Positions 46,853-56,510 are shown, counted from the first letter of the stretch. The stretch is 64,000 nt of DNA from Micromonospora pallida (GCF_900090325.1 NZ_FMHW01000002.1:3038001-3102000), one strand, 5' to 3'. A program made the numbers and translations. Notes: a model not told the origin generated them from the letters alone.

Positions 46853-47620
46853 TTACTGGGCTGCGGCGATGCGTCGCAGGGATGCCTCGGTGGCACGGGT
46901 CATCACCGGCGTGACTCCCAGGGACTCCAGATAGGCCGCGGTGTCCTTCATCTCGATGCTGCGCCGTTCGGCATGCAGCCTCGTGCCGGTGAGCAGGCGC
47001 TCGATGACGGCGTGCCCGTCTCCCGCCAACTGGGACGCGATCTGGTCGCGAGCCCACTGTTCGTAACCTGCGACACGACCGGCCTCGACTGCCTCCCAGA
47101 TCGTGGAGGCAATTCCTTTCATGAAGACGCTGCGCAGCAGCTTGTGTGCCATGGCGGCGCCAGCCGGGGCGTCGAGCGGTTCGACCTTCGCGCCCACCGT
47201 GCGCATGAGCTTCTCGACCGCCCCGGCACCGGATCCGCTGACCATCAGGGGTGTGTGTGCCCCGTGCCAGGTGACCGGGCCGAGGATCGCGACGTCGGCG
47301 AAGGAGGCTCCGGTCGCTTCGACGACCCGAGCGAGTTGTTCCATCACCGCTGGCGCGGACGAGGTGAAGTCCGCATAGCAAACTCCGGACAGCAGGTACG
47401 GGGCGACCGCTCTCGCAATGCCGGGTGATGCGGCGGCACCGGTCATGACCAGTACGAACTCCGCGCCCGTGGCGGCCTCCTGCACGGAGCCGACCCGGCG
47501 TACGCCGTCCGGCGTGGGATTGTCTGCCGGGTCGACCCCGATCACCTCGTGACCCTGGTCCGCCAAGGCGGTGGCGTATCGGCCACCGGCCTCACCAAGG
47601 CCGATCACTGCGCACTTCAC
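46853..47620 (-). CDS. NAD(P)-dependent dehydrogenase, 3-hydroxyisobutyrate-like with DUF1932
   Basis: A 255-residue dehydrogenase. The N-terminal Rossmann fold starts CAVIGLGEAGGRYATAL, with an acidic VIGVDPADN that suggests NAD. The C-terminal helical domain is of the DUF1932 kind and holds the likely catalytic lysine in AAMAHKLLRSVFMKG. It belongs to the beta-hydroxyacid dehydrogenase superfamily. GTG at 47620 follows GGAGG. It ends the tct-rraA-iclR run, implying oxidation of a hydroxy acid in the same pathway. Confidence 0.87.
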   Translation of the reverse strand: MKCAVIGLGEAGGRYATALADQGHEVIGVDPADNPTPDGVRRVGSVQEAATGAEFVLVMTGAAASPGIARAVAPYLLSGVCYADFTSSAPAVMEQLARVVEATGASFADVAILGPVTWHGAHTPLMVSGSGAGAVEKLMRTVGAKVEPLDAPAGAAMAHKLLRSVFMKGIASTIWEAVEAGRVAGYEQWARDQIASQLAGDGHAVIERLLTGTRLHAERRSIEMKDTAAYLESLGVTPVMTRATEASLRRIAAAQ

Positions 47621-47649
47621 GGTTCGTTGCCTCCAAGCTCGTCGTTCTG

Positions 47650-48440
47650 TCAGCGGACCCGGGCGCACGCGGCGGCCAGGGCGCTCGCCGCGCGCCTCAG
47701 TTCTGGAACCCAGGTCTCCAGGTCCTCGATGGGATGACGCTCACTCGGGCCGGAGAGGGTGGCGACTCCGACAACCTCCCCGTCGGGACCGTGCACCGGC
47801 GCACTGGCTCCGGACGTCCCGGCGGCACGCTCGTTCACCGTGATGTTGTAGCCACGGGCGCGAATCAGGGCGAGTTGCGCGCGAAGGGCCTCCGGCGTGA
47901 TGACCTCGCCTTCGGTCGTACGCATGGGGCCTGCGGTCCCGGTCAACTCCTCGAGTTCCACCTCCGTCATCCACGCCGCGAGGACCTTGCCGGCGCCCAG
48001 GTAGAGCGGCAGGCGCCGGCCGATCGGCAACTGGTATCGGAGCGGGTAGGTGCCTTCGATCCGGGCCACCACCACCCGCTCCATTCCGGAGCGCACGTGG
48101 TAGGAGGCGGTCAGCCCGGTCGTCACCGCAAGCTCCTGCAGGACCGGGGTGGCGGCCCGACTGACGCTGTCGGAAACGAGAAAGGCGTGCGCGGCGGCGA
48201 GAACCGCGACGCCGATCCGGTAACCCCGGCGTCGCTGGTCACGTAGTCCCTCTTCTGGAGGGTGGTGAGGATCCGCAACGCGGTCGCCCGGTGCAGACCG
48301 GTGGCACGGGCGATGTCGGACAGTCGCACCGGCCCTTCGTGTCTGGCGAGCGCGTCGAGAACATCCATTGCGCGTTCCAGCGATCGCATGTTGGATGCGC
48401 CCTTGCCCGGTGATTCCTGTGGGACGACCTCTGCCGCCAT
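47650..48440 (-). CDS. IclR family regulator, interrupted by a one-base frameshift
   Basis: The N-terminal helix-turn-helix is clear (SLERAMDVLDALARHEG, LSDIARATGLHRATALRIL) and the C-terminal IclR effector domain is in another frame (GLTASYHVRSGMERVVVARIEG, LYLGAGKVLAAW, RGYNITVNERAAG). The junction is a plus-strand run of four C at 48224-48227; with five, the product reads SDAGGYRIGVAVLAAAHAFLVSDS, as in normal IclR proteins. Restored length is 263 residues. It lies inside the transporter operon and is its likely regulator; a palindromic operator sits before tctB. Confidence 0.85.
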
Positions 48441-48466
48441 AACCGCTCCCTGTTCCGCCCGCTCGA

Positions 48467-49111
48467 TTACCGACGGACTGTAGCGATCGCCGCGCGTCGC
48501 CTTGCCTCGTCGGCGAAGACCCCTTCCCCGGCGGCGGCGATGACCTCAGCGTCCGCCTGTGGTACCACGACGACTCCGTCCGCGTCGCCGACGACGATGT
48601 CTCCGGGACTGACCGCGACGCCGCCGACCGCGATGGTCACGCCGACCCGGCCGGGACCGTGCTTGTAGGGACCGGCCGGCGTGCAGGCTCGGGCGAACAC
48701 CGGCATGCCGATGTCCGCCAGGTCGGCGGCGTCTCGTGCCGCACCGTCGAGGACGAAACCGGCCACGCCTGCCGCCGCTGCTCGTCCACCGATGAGTTCG
48801 CCGAGCAGTGCCCTCGTCTCGTCGCCCTGTCCGTTGACGACGATGACGTCTCCGGGCTTGGCGATCCGTAGTGCCGCGTGGACGGCCGCGTTGTCGCCGG
48901 CCCGCGTCCAGACGGTAAGGGCCGGCCCGGCGACCCGGGCACCCGACCAGATGGCCTGGATGCGGGAGTCGAGCGCGCCCAACCGTTCCATGGCGTCGCC
49001 GATGTTCGCCGCGGGCAGCGCGGCAAGGCGGCGGACCAGGTCCGGGCTCGGACGGGCAAAGTCGGCGGCTGCCGGCGAAACGCTCACGGTTTCCGTCATC
49101 GTCGTACTCAC
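48467..49111 (-). CDS. RraA family aldolase (HMG/CHA aldolase-like)
   Basis: A 214-residue RraA-like protein: NIGDAMERLG, GDVIVVNGQGDETRALLGELI, the substrate/metal region GFVLDGAARDAADLADIGMPVFARACTPAGPYK, and PGDIVVGDADGVVVVP. In this family such proteins are 4-hydroxy-4-methyl-2-oxoglutarate/4-carboxy-4-hydroxy-2-oxoadipate aldolases or RNase E inhibitors; the catabolic setting favours an aldolase. GTG at 49111 overlaps the tctC stop (GTGA). Confidence 0.87.
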   Translation of the reverse strand: MSTTMTETVSVSPAAADFARPSPDLVRRLAALPAANIGDAMERLGALDSRIQAIWSGARVAGPALTVWTRAGDNAAVHAALRIAKPGDVIVVNGQGDETRALLGELIGGRAAAAGVAGFVLDGAARDAADLADIGMPVFARACTPAGPYKHGPGRVGVTIAVGGVAVSPGDIVVGDADGVVVVPQADAEVIAAAGEGVFADEARRRAAIATVRR

Positions 49112-50112
49112 TTCTCGATCACGAGCGGAAGAACGGCCTTGACGGTCTCCTCCTGCTCGCTCCAGAACGTCTTGTAGTCGACTCCGCTCAGGTAGCTCGT
49201 CTGGAGACCCAGGGCCTTCATCTTGGATGCGACGGCGGGGTCCTCGATCGCCTTCTTGAGCGCGGCCTCCAACTTCGCGGCGACCTCCGCCGGCAGGCCG
49301 GCGGGCGCGGAGTACCCACGAGCGGTCGCGGAGATGACGTCGACGCCCTGCTCCTTGAACGTCGGCGTGTCGGGCAGGAACTCGCTGCGCTCCTCGCCCA
49401 TCACCCCGAGCAGTTTGATCTTCTTCTGCTTCACCAGGTCGGTGACGTCACTGGCGCTGCCGACGTACACCTGCACGTGGCCGCCGAGGAAGGCGGCTAT
49501 CGCCTGGGACGCGCCCTCCGAGAAGTGGACGAGCGCGAACTTCCCGCCGGTCTTCTGTTCGATGTCGACCGCGGCGAAGTGTTCGCCGGTCTGCAGACCG
49601 GTGGTGCTGGCGGTGATCTTGCCCGGGGTGGTCTTCGCCGCCGCGATCAGGTCCCCCAACGTGTGGTACGGGCTGTCGGGCGCGACCCCGACCACCGCCG
49701 GGTCGATCACCTGCATGCCGAGCGGCTGGAAACTCTCCCGGGTGTACTTGGCGCCCCGGGACTTGTCCAACGGGGACACCACCACGGACGGCGAGCCGGT
49801 GGCGCCGATGGTGTAGCCGTCGGGCTTGGCGCTGGTGAGCGCGGTGTAGCCGATCTGCCCGCCGGCGCCGGGCTTGTTGACCACCTCGACGTTGGTGCCG
49901 AGTTCCTTCTCCAGGATCGGAGCGACGAGCCGGGCGGCGGTGTCGACGGCGCCACCGGGCGCGAAGGAGACGACAAGCTCGATCGGCTTGCCCTTGCGGG
50001 GCCAGTTCCTGGCATCGCCCGCCGAGGACGCCGACCCGTTCGGGCCGCAGGCGGCCAGGGGCAGGCTGATCGCGAGTGCTGCCGTGACAGCGAGAAACGC
50101 TCTGGGACGCAT
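49108..50112 (-). CDS. tctC: Tripartite tricarboxylate transporter substrate-binding lipoprotein
   Basis: A 334-residue TctC/Bug-family binding protein with a lipoprotein signal (LAAC, Cys22). Family marks: PIELVVSFAPGGAVDTAARLVAP, VVNKPGAGGQIGY and GYTIGATGSPSVV. It binds a carboxylate outside the membrane and delivers it to TctAB. Bug proteins bind varied carboxylates and aromatic acids, so the ligand cannot be named. It overlaps rraA and is followed upstream by tctA after 55 bp. Confidence 0.9.
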   Translation of the reverse strand: MRPRAFLAVTAALAISLPLAACGPNGSASSAGDARNWPRKGKPIELVVSFAPGGAVDTAARLVAPILEKELGTNVEVVNKPGAGGQIGYTALTSAKPDGYTIGATGSPSVVVSPLDKSRGAKYTRESFQPLGMQVIDPAVVGVAPDSPYHTLGDLIAAAKTTPGKITASTTGLQTGEHFAAVDIEQKTGGKFALVHFSEGASQAIAAFLGGHVQVYVGSASDVTDLVKQKKIKLLGVMGEERSEFLPDTPTFKEQGVDVISATARGYSAPAGLPAEVAAKLEAALKKAIEDPAVASKMKALGLQTSYLSGVDYKTFWSEQEETVKAVLPLVIEK

Positions 50113-50167
50113 GGCTTCTCCGATAACTGTGGGGGTTGGTGGTGGCGGGGGTCAGTGCCGCTCGGCG

Positions 50168-51666
50168 TCAGGTCTCCGGGTCCTCGTTGAGGGCAGCCGG
50201 CTTACGCAGCCGAAGCAGGGGGCTCACGGCGATGAGGACGCCGACGGCGAGCAGGACGACGGTCAGGGGACGGGTGAGGAAGATGCTGAAGCTGCCCTGC
50301 GAGATGTCGAGGGACTCCCGCAGCGACCGCTCCATCAGTGGCCCGAGGACCAGGGTGAGGACCAGCGGGGCGAGGGGATGTCGAGACGCCGCATGGCAAG
50401 CCCGACGACCCCGAAGAGAATCATGACGAAGACGTCGAACACGCTGTAGTTGATCGTGTACGAGCCCACCACGAGGAAGAGCAGGATCAGGGCGGTGAGG
50501 ACCTTCTCGGGAATCCGGAGGATCGCCGTCCAGAGCCGCACCAGCGGGACGTTGAGCACCAGCAGGATGACATTGCCGATGAACAAACTCGCGATGATGG
50601 CCCACGCCACCTCGGAATGCTCGGTGAACAACGTCGGGCCAGGAGTCAGGCCCTGCTGGAGAAAGGCGCCCATGAGGACCGCGATCGTCGGCGACGCGGG
50701 AATGCCGAGGGTGAACAGCGGAATGAGCGCGCCGTTGGCGTGGGCGTTGTTGGCGGTTTCGGGCCCGGCGACACCTTCCACGGCACCCGAGCCGAGTTCG
50801 TCACGGTAACGCGAGAACTTCCGCTCCGCCCCGTACGACAGCAGCGACGAGACGGACCCGGTCATACCCGGAATCAGACCGAGGGCGAACCCCACACCGG
50901 TCCCACGGGCTATCGCCGGTGCGCTGCGCCGCAGGTCGGTACGCGTGGGCAGCAGTCCCCGCATGCCCGGGGTGGACAGCCGGGTACGGCCACCCGCCGC
51001 GGTCATGAGCACCTCGGACAGGCCGAAGAGACCGACGATGACCGCCACGAAACTGACCCCGTCGAGAAGACGTTCACTGCCGAAGGTGAACCGGGGCGCG
51101 CCGACCACGGGATCGATACCGACCATCGCGATCAGCAGGCCGAGCACTCCGGAGATCAGCGCGCGGACCATGCTCTTTCCCGCCAACGCGACGAGCAGCG
51201 AGATGCCCACCACCATGAGGGCGAAGAACTCCGGCGGACCGATCTTCAGCCCCAGCGAACCCAGCGGACGGGCCGCGATGACAAGACCGACAGTGGCGAT
51301 CACGCCACCCACGAACGATCCGATGGCCGCGATGGTCAGGGCCACTCCGGCGCGGCCCTGTTTGGTCATCGCGTAGCCGTCGATCGTGGTGATGGCCGAG
51401 GCCGCCTCACCGGGGGTGTTCAGCAGGACGCTGGTGATCGTGCCGCCGTACGCGGTGCCGTAGAAAATCGCGGCCAGCATGATGATCGCGCTGGTCGGCT
51501 CCATGTTCAACGTGAGCGGAATGAGAAGCGCGACGCCCGCCACCGGACCGATACCGGGCAGCACACCGATCAATGTGCCGAGCAGACAGCCGATGAGGGC
51601 GAACAGCAGGTTCTGCGGGGAGAGCGCGGCGGCGAACCCGCCCAGGAGTTCGTTCACGACGTCCAC
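50168..51666 (-). CDS. tctA: Tripartite tricarboxylate transporter large membrane subunit, with a one-base frameshift
   Basis: TctA has about 12 membrane helices; conserved marks here are IGVLPGIGPVAGVALLIP, AIFYGTAYGGTITSVLLNTPG and GLIPGMTGSVSSLLSYGAE. Near the C-terminus the frame breaks after MRRLDIP: a plus-strand run of four G at 50374-50377 must have five to continue into LAPLVLTLVLGPLMERSLRESLD, the usual TctA ending, which is intact in the neighbouring frame. Restored length is 499 residues, normal for TctA. GTG at 51666 begins 1 bp past the tctB stop. Confidence 0.88.
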
Positions 51667-51667
51667 G

Positions 51668-52183
51668 TCACACCCCCAGCCAGGTCAACGGCGGCACGGT
51701 GGCGTACGGCAGCGGCACCAGCAGGACGTCGTTGAAGAGGTGGAACGTGCCGACGCTGCCCACCACGGCGACGACGACCGACGTGAGCCACCGGCGCCGA
51801 CCCATGACCCTCAGGTAGAAGAGCAGAAACAGCAGCATGCTGACCTGAAAGCCCAGGAAGTCCAGCACGACCGCGAGCACGACCAGCGAGGCGATGGTGA
51901 CTGCCGGCCGCCGCCACGGGTAAGGCTCCCGGGCAGCGCCACCGCCGGCGGCACGGCGGGTCTGGACGAACCAGGCGACGCTCAACAGGACCAGGGCCAA
52001 CGCCAGGACCAGCGGGAAGAAGCCGGGGCCGGGGCCGTGCGAGGCCCAGAGGCCCAGCGCGCGGGCCGAGACGACGACGTACAGGGCGATGGCGATCAGG
52101 ACCGCCTGCGCCGCCCAGGCGCCGATCGGGCGTTCGTCGCGCTCCGCTTTCATGGCGGCTTCATCGCCGCTGTGCATATCCAC
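51668..52183 (-). CDS. tctB: Tripartite tricarboxylate transporter small membrane subunit
   Basis: A 171-residue TctB-like protein with four predicted membrane helices and the family-typical GPGPGFFPLVLALALVLLSV segment. It is the small membrane subunit of the TTT carboxylate importer with TctA. GTG at 52183 is chosen because GGAG lies 6 nt upstream; ATG at 52177 is close behind. It is the first gene of the operon and sits next to an operator of three alternating arms. Confidence 0.85.
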   Translation of the reverse strand: MDMHSGDEAAMKAERDERPIGAWAAQAVLIAIALYVVVSARALGLWASHGPGPGFFPLVLALALVLLSVAWFVQTRRAAGGGAAREPYPWRRPAVTIASLVVLAVVLDFLGFQVSMLLFLLFYLRVMGRRRWLTSVVVAVVGSVGTFHLFNDVLLVPLPYATVPPLTWLGV

Positions 52184-52195
52184 TGACAGCTCCAG

Positions 52196-52221
52196 TTTCA
52201 CTGTGTGAAACAGTGTTTCAC
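52196..52221. promoter_or_regulatory. Three-arm operator before tctB, likely IclR site
   Basis: Two overlapping perfect palindromes share the middle arm: TTTCACTGTGTGAAA (52196-52210) and GTGAAACAGTGTTTCAC (52205-52221), i.e. alternating arms with 3-nt spacers. It lies 13 bp before the tctB start. IclR proteins often bind as dimers of dimers, which would suit this layout. Confidence 0.65.
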
Positions 52222-52336
52222 GGATGTGACAAGGATGATGCAGGGTGCCGCAGAAGGCCGTCAAGACCTGGCGAACTTCAGTTCATGCGGGGGTCAGCGA
52301 CGACGGGGCCGGCCGCGATCACGCGACCGGGTCGGA

Positions 52337-53557
52337 TCAGTCGTCGATCGTGACGCTGGTGATCCAGGACGGCGGCTGTGGCGCATCCGTCCCGATCAGC
52401 CCCGCGATGACCCGGGTGGATTCCAGCGGCGCGGCCGGCCACGGGGTCAGCCCGTCGGTCAGCACCACCACGATGTGCGGTCGGTCGCGCAGCGCGGCCT
52501 CGATCCCGACCCGCATGTCGGTGCCGCCGCCCCCGGCCAGCCGCACCTCGCCGACGGTGTGCACTCGCCGTACGACGTGCACGGCGGCGTCACAGGAGAG
52601 CACGGTGACCCGGTTGCCGCCGACGCCGACCGCCCGGAGCACCCCCGATACCTCGGCAAGCGCGGCGGCGAGCTGCGCGTCGCCCATCGACCCCGACGTG
52701 TCCACCACGATGGCCACCCGGGGCACCGGTTGGCGCAGGCTGGGCAGCACCACCCGCCGCATGGCCGCAGCGCGCCGGGAGGGCCGCTGGTAGGTGTAGT
52801 CGACCGCGCCGATCGCCCAGGCCGCCGCCTCGCGTACCGCGCCGGTCAACGCCCGACGCCAGTCCACCCGGGGTTCGAGCACCTGGGCGGCCCAGCGTTC
52901 CCAGCCGGCCGCGACGGTGCCCCGGGCCCGGACGTGGGCGCGGACCGCGTGCGCGGTCTCCCGGCGGATCGCGCCCGCCTCCACCGCGCTGACGCCGCCC
53001 GAGCCGCCCTGCTCCCACGGCCGGTCGACGCCGTGCGCGCCGGACCCGCAGTCGTGCCCCCCGGCCGCGCAGTCGTGTTCCCCGGGCCCGCAGCCGTGCG
53101 CCCCGCCGCACACCCGCGCGGGCAGCAGCGGCAGGTACGCCTCGAACAGCAGACCGGCCGGCAGCCCGAAGGTCTTCGGCTCGATCCGGTCCGCTGGCAG
53201 CGGCAGCCGGTCGGCCAGCAGGTCGTCGTTGATCTCGCAGTCCTGCGCGACGTTGACCCGGTGGTGGTCGCGCCGCTGCCCGACGGGGAGCCGGTCGGCG
53301 CGACCGTGGTGGTCGCGGAGCAGGTGGGCCACCTCGTGGATCCACACCGCCGCGAGTTGGGCCACCGGCAGCCGGTCGACGAACCCCGGCGAGACGTAGC
53401 AGCGCCAGTGCCGGTCGACGCCCATGGTGGGCACGTGCGGGGACTCGACCACCGTGACGCTGTACAGCGCGGTGGCGAGGTAGGGCCGGTCCTGCGCCGC
53501 TCGGAACCGGGCCGCGAGCAGCTTGGTACGGTCCAGCCGGCCGCCGCCGGGGCTCAT
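52337..53557 (-). CDS. VWA/DUF2201 metallopeptidase-like protein
   Basis: A 406-residue protein with an N-terminal metallopeptidase-like domain containing the zinc motif HEVAH (in AAVWIHEVAHLLRDHH), a His/Cys/Gly-rich insert near 155-190 (GGAHGCGPGEHDCAAGGHDC, a possible metal-binding linker) and a C-terminal von Willebrand A domain with the MIDAS pattern DTSGS, a TDM threonine and VVLTDG. Such proteins pair with MoxR-type AAA ATPases. Its ATG overlaps the stop of the MoxR gene (ATGA). It is the last gene of the five-gene overlapping operon. Confidence 0.87.
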   Translation of the reverse strand: MSPGGGRLDRTKLLAARFRAAQDRPYLATALYSVTVVESPHVPTMGVDRHWRCYVSPGFVDRLPVAQLAAVWIHEVAHLLRDHHGRADRLPVGQRRDHHRVNVAQDCEINDDLLADRLPLPADRIEPKTFGLPAGLLFEAYLPLLPARVCGGAHGCGPGEHDCAAGGHDCGSGAHGVDRPWEQGGSGGVSAVEAGAIRRETAHAVRAHVRARGTVAAGWERWAAQVLEPRVDWRRALTGAVREAAAWAIGAVDYTYQRPSRRAAAMRRVVLPSLRQPVPRVAIVVDTSGSMGDAQLAAALAEVSGVLRAVGVGGNRVTVLSCDAAVHVVRRVHTVGEVRLAGGGGTDMRVGIEAALRDRPHIVVVLTDGLTPWPAAPLESTRVIAGLIGTDAPQPPSWITSVTIDD

Positions 53558-54738
53558 CCGGGCAGACGTCCGGAGAGCCGCAGCACGTCGGCGAAGGCGT
53601 GGATGGTCGGTGGCACCGGCCAGGAGGTGTCCCGCAGCGCCGCGAGGTCCATCGCGGCACGGGCCGCGACGTCCGGCACACCCGCCTCGACCGCCTTGCC
53701 CAGCACCACCCAGCCGGCCTCCCAGCGGGACCGGTCGACCTTCGCCTGCACCGCCGAGATCACCGCGGTGAGGAACGCCAACTGCCGGTCGCCCCGGTCA
53801 GGCAGCCGGAACGCCTCCGGGTCGGCGAGCACCCGCTCCGGATCGGGCAGGTCAAGGTTCTCCAGGTAGGTGACGAACTCCAGGCCCGCGCCGTCGCCCA
53901 CCGCGCCGATCACGGCCAGCGCCAGCGCCTGCGCGTCGGTCCCGGCCGCGTGGTGGACGGTGAGCAGCCGCAGCACCATCTCCCATGTGCGCGGCGACGG
54001 CCAAGCGCCGCCGCGGGCCTCGGCGTCGGCGGGCAGGTGGTGGGTCAGCCCCGGCCGGGCGGTGAGGAAACCGGCGATCGCCCCGCGTGCCCGGGCCAGC
54101 GCCGTCGCGGTACGGCCGGGCCGGATCCCCGGCACGGTCACCGCCGGCCAGGTGCCGGCCAGGCCCCGCGCGACGGTGCGGGGGTCGTGTGTCCAGTGCA
54201 GGTGCACGAACCGGTTCGCCAGCGGCGGGGCCAGGTGCCAGCCGTCCGCCGCGCTGGTCGGCGGGTTCGCGGCCGCGACGATCCGCACCGATGGCGGCAG
54301 CGCGAGGCTGCCGACCCGCCGCTCCAGCACCACCCGCAGCAGCGCCGCCTGCACCGCCGGCGGCGCGGAGGAGAGCTCGTCGAAGAAGAGCAACCCCGAG
54401 CCGGTACGCGCCAGCCGGACCGCCCAGTCCGGCGGGGCCATCGGGACCCCGTCGGTGGCCGGGGAGTCCCCGACGATCGGCAGCCCCGCGAAGTCCGACG
54501 GCTCGTGCACACTGGCGATGACCGTCTCCAGCGGCAGGCCCAGCCCCTCGGCGAGCTGCTGGAGGGTGGCGGACTTGCCGATGCCCGGCTCGCCCCACAG
54601 CAGCACCGGCAGGTTCGCCGTCACCGCCAGGGCCAGCGCCTCGACCTTCGGGTCAGCGGCCGGCTCGGTCCGCCACTCGCGGGTCGCGGCGACGAGGTCG
54701 TCGGCGGCCGTGAGCGCTCCCGTCACCGCCGCACCCAT
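53554..54738 (-). CDS. MoxR-type AAA+ ATPase
   Basis: A 394-residue ATPase: Walker A WGEPGIGKS (about 48-56), Walker B LLFFDELSSAPPAVQAALLRV, sensor 1 IVAAANPP, and an arginine-finger region LANRFVHL. MoxR proteins are chaperone-like and act with VWA partners, here encoded immediately downstream. ATG at 54738 overlaps the preceding ankyrin gene by 16 bp; a GTG at 54726 would give the 4-bp overlap typical of this operon and is an equal alternative. Confidence 0.9.
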   Translation of the reverse strand: MGAAVTGALTAADDLVAATREWRTEPAADPKVEALALAVTANLPVLLWGEPGIGKSATLQQLAEGLGLPLETVIASVHEPSDFAGLPIVGDSPATDGVPMAPPDWAVRLARTGSGLLFFDELSSAPPAVQAALLRVVLERRVGSLALPPSVRIVAAANPPTSAADGWHLAPPLANRFVHLHWTHDPRTVARGLAGTWPAVTVPGIRPGRTATALARARGAIAGFLTARPGLTHHLPADAEARGGAWPSPRTWEMVLRLLTVHHAAGTDAQALALAVIGAVGDGAGLEFVTYLENLDLPDPERVLADPEAFRLPDRGDRQLAFLTAVISAVQAKVDRSRWEAGWVVLGKAVEAGVPDVAARAAMDLAALRDTSWPVPPTIHAFADVLRLSGRLPG

Positions 54739-56510
54739 TCGGTCAGCACGTCCCGGATCCGGAGCACCGGTTGCCCGTCCTCACTGTCGTCGTCGTACAT
54801 GCCCGCCTTGCCATCGGCCAGGTCGAAGGGGGTGAGGTCGTCCCCGTCGGGGGCGTGCGGGTCGGCGCCGGCGGCCAACAGCGCGTGGACCAGTTCCGGG
54901 CTACCGCCGTCGCCGACGGCCACGTGCAGCGCGGTACGCCCCCGGCGATTCCCCGCCATGATCGGCACCCCGGCGTCGGCCAGCCGCCGGACCAGCGAGA
55001 CGTCCCCCACCGCGCGCAGATGGTGCAGCAGTGTCCCACCCCGGCCGTCGCCCATCCTCGGGTCGAGCCCCGCGTCGAGCAGCGCGGTCATCGCCGTCGC
55101 TCCGCCGTGCTGGATCCGCAGCAGCACGTCGCGCCGCAGCGCGCGCAGGATCCGGGGTAGCCGGCCGTCGCCGCCCTGCCACGCCTGCACGGCGGCGAAG
55201 CAGCCCGCCGACCGTCCGCCCAGGGCACGCAGCAGCTCCTCCCCCGCGACCTCCTCGGAGGTGTGCGAGACCGGGTCGAGCCGGCCGTCGCCGTGTACGA
55301 GGGTGTGCCAGTCTCCGCCGCACCGCACACGTGCCTCCACCCGCAGGCCGCCCGCCTCCGGCGGGGCCGTGGCGGGCCGGCTCGCCGCTGCCCGGGATGC
55401 CCCCGGCTGGACCGCCTCCGGTCCGGCCGCCCGTGGCCGTACCGTCCCGGTCGCCAGTTGACCGTCCCCCGGCGGAACCTTGTCGTCCATCGTGGGCGCC
55501 GACACCGGGAACAGGGCCCGACGCACCAGGGGATGCAGCTCGGCGGGACCGAGCAGGCCGAGCCGCAGCAGGTCCAGGTCGACCGGTCGCTCATGGACCA
55601 CGCCGGCGAAGCGAGAGCGGCGGTAACGTTCCTGGTCGTACCCGACGAACGCGGCGGCCACCGGGCCGCGCCGCTGCCGGCGTACCTCGGCCACCAGCCG
55701 TCCCCCGGACCAGATCATGACCTGGTCGACGCCGTAGCGGGTGTGAAGACGGGTCAGCTCGGCGCCCAGCCCGAGGGGCACCAGGCAGCCGCGCGCGACC
55801 TTCTTGACCTCAAGGTCGAGGTAGTAGCTCTCCGGGACCTCCGGATCGAGGTCGACGCCGGCCACCGCCCACGCCGCGATCGTCTCGCCGCCGGCAATCA
55901 GCCGGTCGAAGACCTCGGCCCGGCTCGCCGGATCGCCCGGGTCGACCACCGTCGCGTACGACTCGAACGGCCGCCGGGTGCCGTCGGGCGCGAAGCCGGG
56001 CAGCCGGACTGGGGAACCGTCGTACGCGCCGGCGAGGCCGTCGACATGCGCGGCGCTCCAGTACACCGGCGGCAGGTCCTGGGGTTGGTGGTTCTCGCCC
56101 AGTGCGGGGCGGACGGTCAGTCGCAGCCGCTGCGACCCGTCGACGGTCTTCGGCGTGTCCACCACCAGCGCGACGTCGTTCTTGCCGAACCGCTTGTCCC
56201 AGGTGGACAACACGAACCGCTGGTGGGTGGCCACGCCGGTACGGCCACCGAGCACGCGCGGCAGGTGCCAGCGGAGCAGGTCCGGGGCGAGCACCCCGAG
56301 ATCCGCCTCGATGCGGCCGGCCCGGGCCCGGCCGTGCTCTCGGGCCACCTCGGTCAGGTCGAACGCCACGTCGATCCGAGCGGCGGCGCAGGCGGCCCGC
56401 CAGTCGCCGGCCTCCCGGGCCGCGGTGGACGCCTCGACCATCGCGGCCGGCACGGCGTACCGGCGGACGCGCTGCCAGGTGCGGATCTCGTCGATCACGG
56501 GCGAATTCAC
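54723..56510 (-). CDS. Ankyrin-repeat protein, paralogue of the protein at 59211
   Basis: A 595-residue protein. The N-terminal about 430 residues form an unrecognised domain (starting QRVRRYAVPAAMVEASTAAREAGDW), with a low-complexity Pro/Ala linker near 350-390. The C-terminal about 150 residues hold ankyrin repeats (GATAMTALLDAGLDPRMGD, GTLLHHLRAVGDVSLVRRL, GRTALHVAVGDGGSPELVHALLAAGADPH). The second ankyrin protein has the same layout and a shared VRCG.DWH segment before the repeats. GTG at 56510 overlaps the LRR gene stop (GTGA). The function is unknown; a protein-binding adaptor is likely. Confidence 0.8.
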   Translation of the reverse strand: MNSPVIDEIRTWQRVRRYAVPAAMVEASTAAREAGDWRAACAAARIDVAFDLTEVAREHGRARAGRIEADLGVLAPDLLRWHLPRVLGGRTGVATHQRFVLSTWDKRFGKNDVALVVDTPKTVDGSQRLRLTVRPALGENHQPQDLPPVYWSAAHVDGLAGAYDGSPVRLPGFAPDGTRRPFESYATVVDPGDPASRAEVFDRLIAGGETIAAWAVAGVDLDPEVPESYYLDLEVKKVARGCLVPLGLGAELTRLHTRYGVDQVMIWSGGRLVAEVRRQRRGPVAAAFVGYDQERYRRSRFAGVVHERPVDLDLLRLGLLGPAELHPLVRRALFPVSAPTMDDKVPPGDGQLATGTVRPRAAGPEAVQPGASRAAASRPATAPPEAGGLRVEARVRCGGDWHTLVHGDGRLDPVSHTSEEVAGEELLRALGGRSAGCFAAVQAWQGGDGRLPRILRALRRDVLLRIQHGGATAMTALLDAGLDPRMGDGRGGTLLHHLRAVGDVSLVRRLADAGVPIMAGNRRGRTALHVAVGDGGSPELVHALLAAGADPHAPDGDDLTPFDLADGKAGMYDDDSEDGQPVLRIRDVLTEWVRR

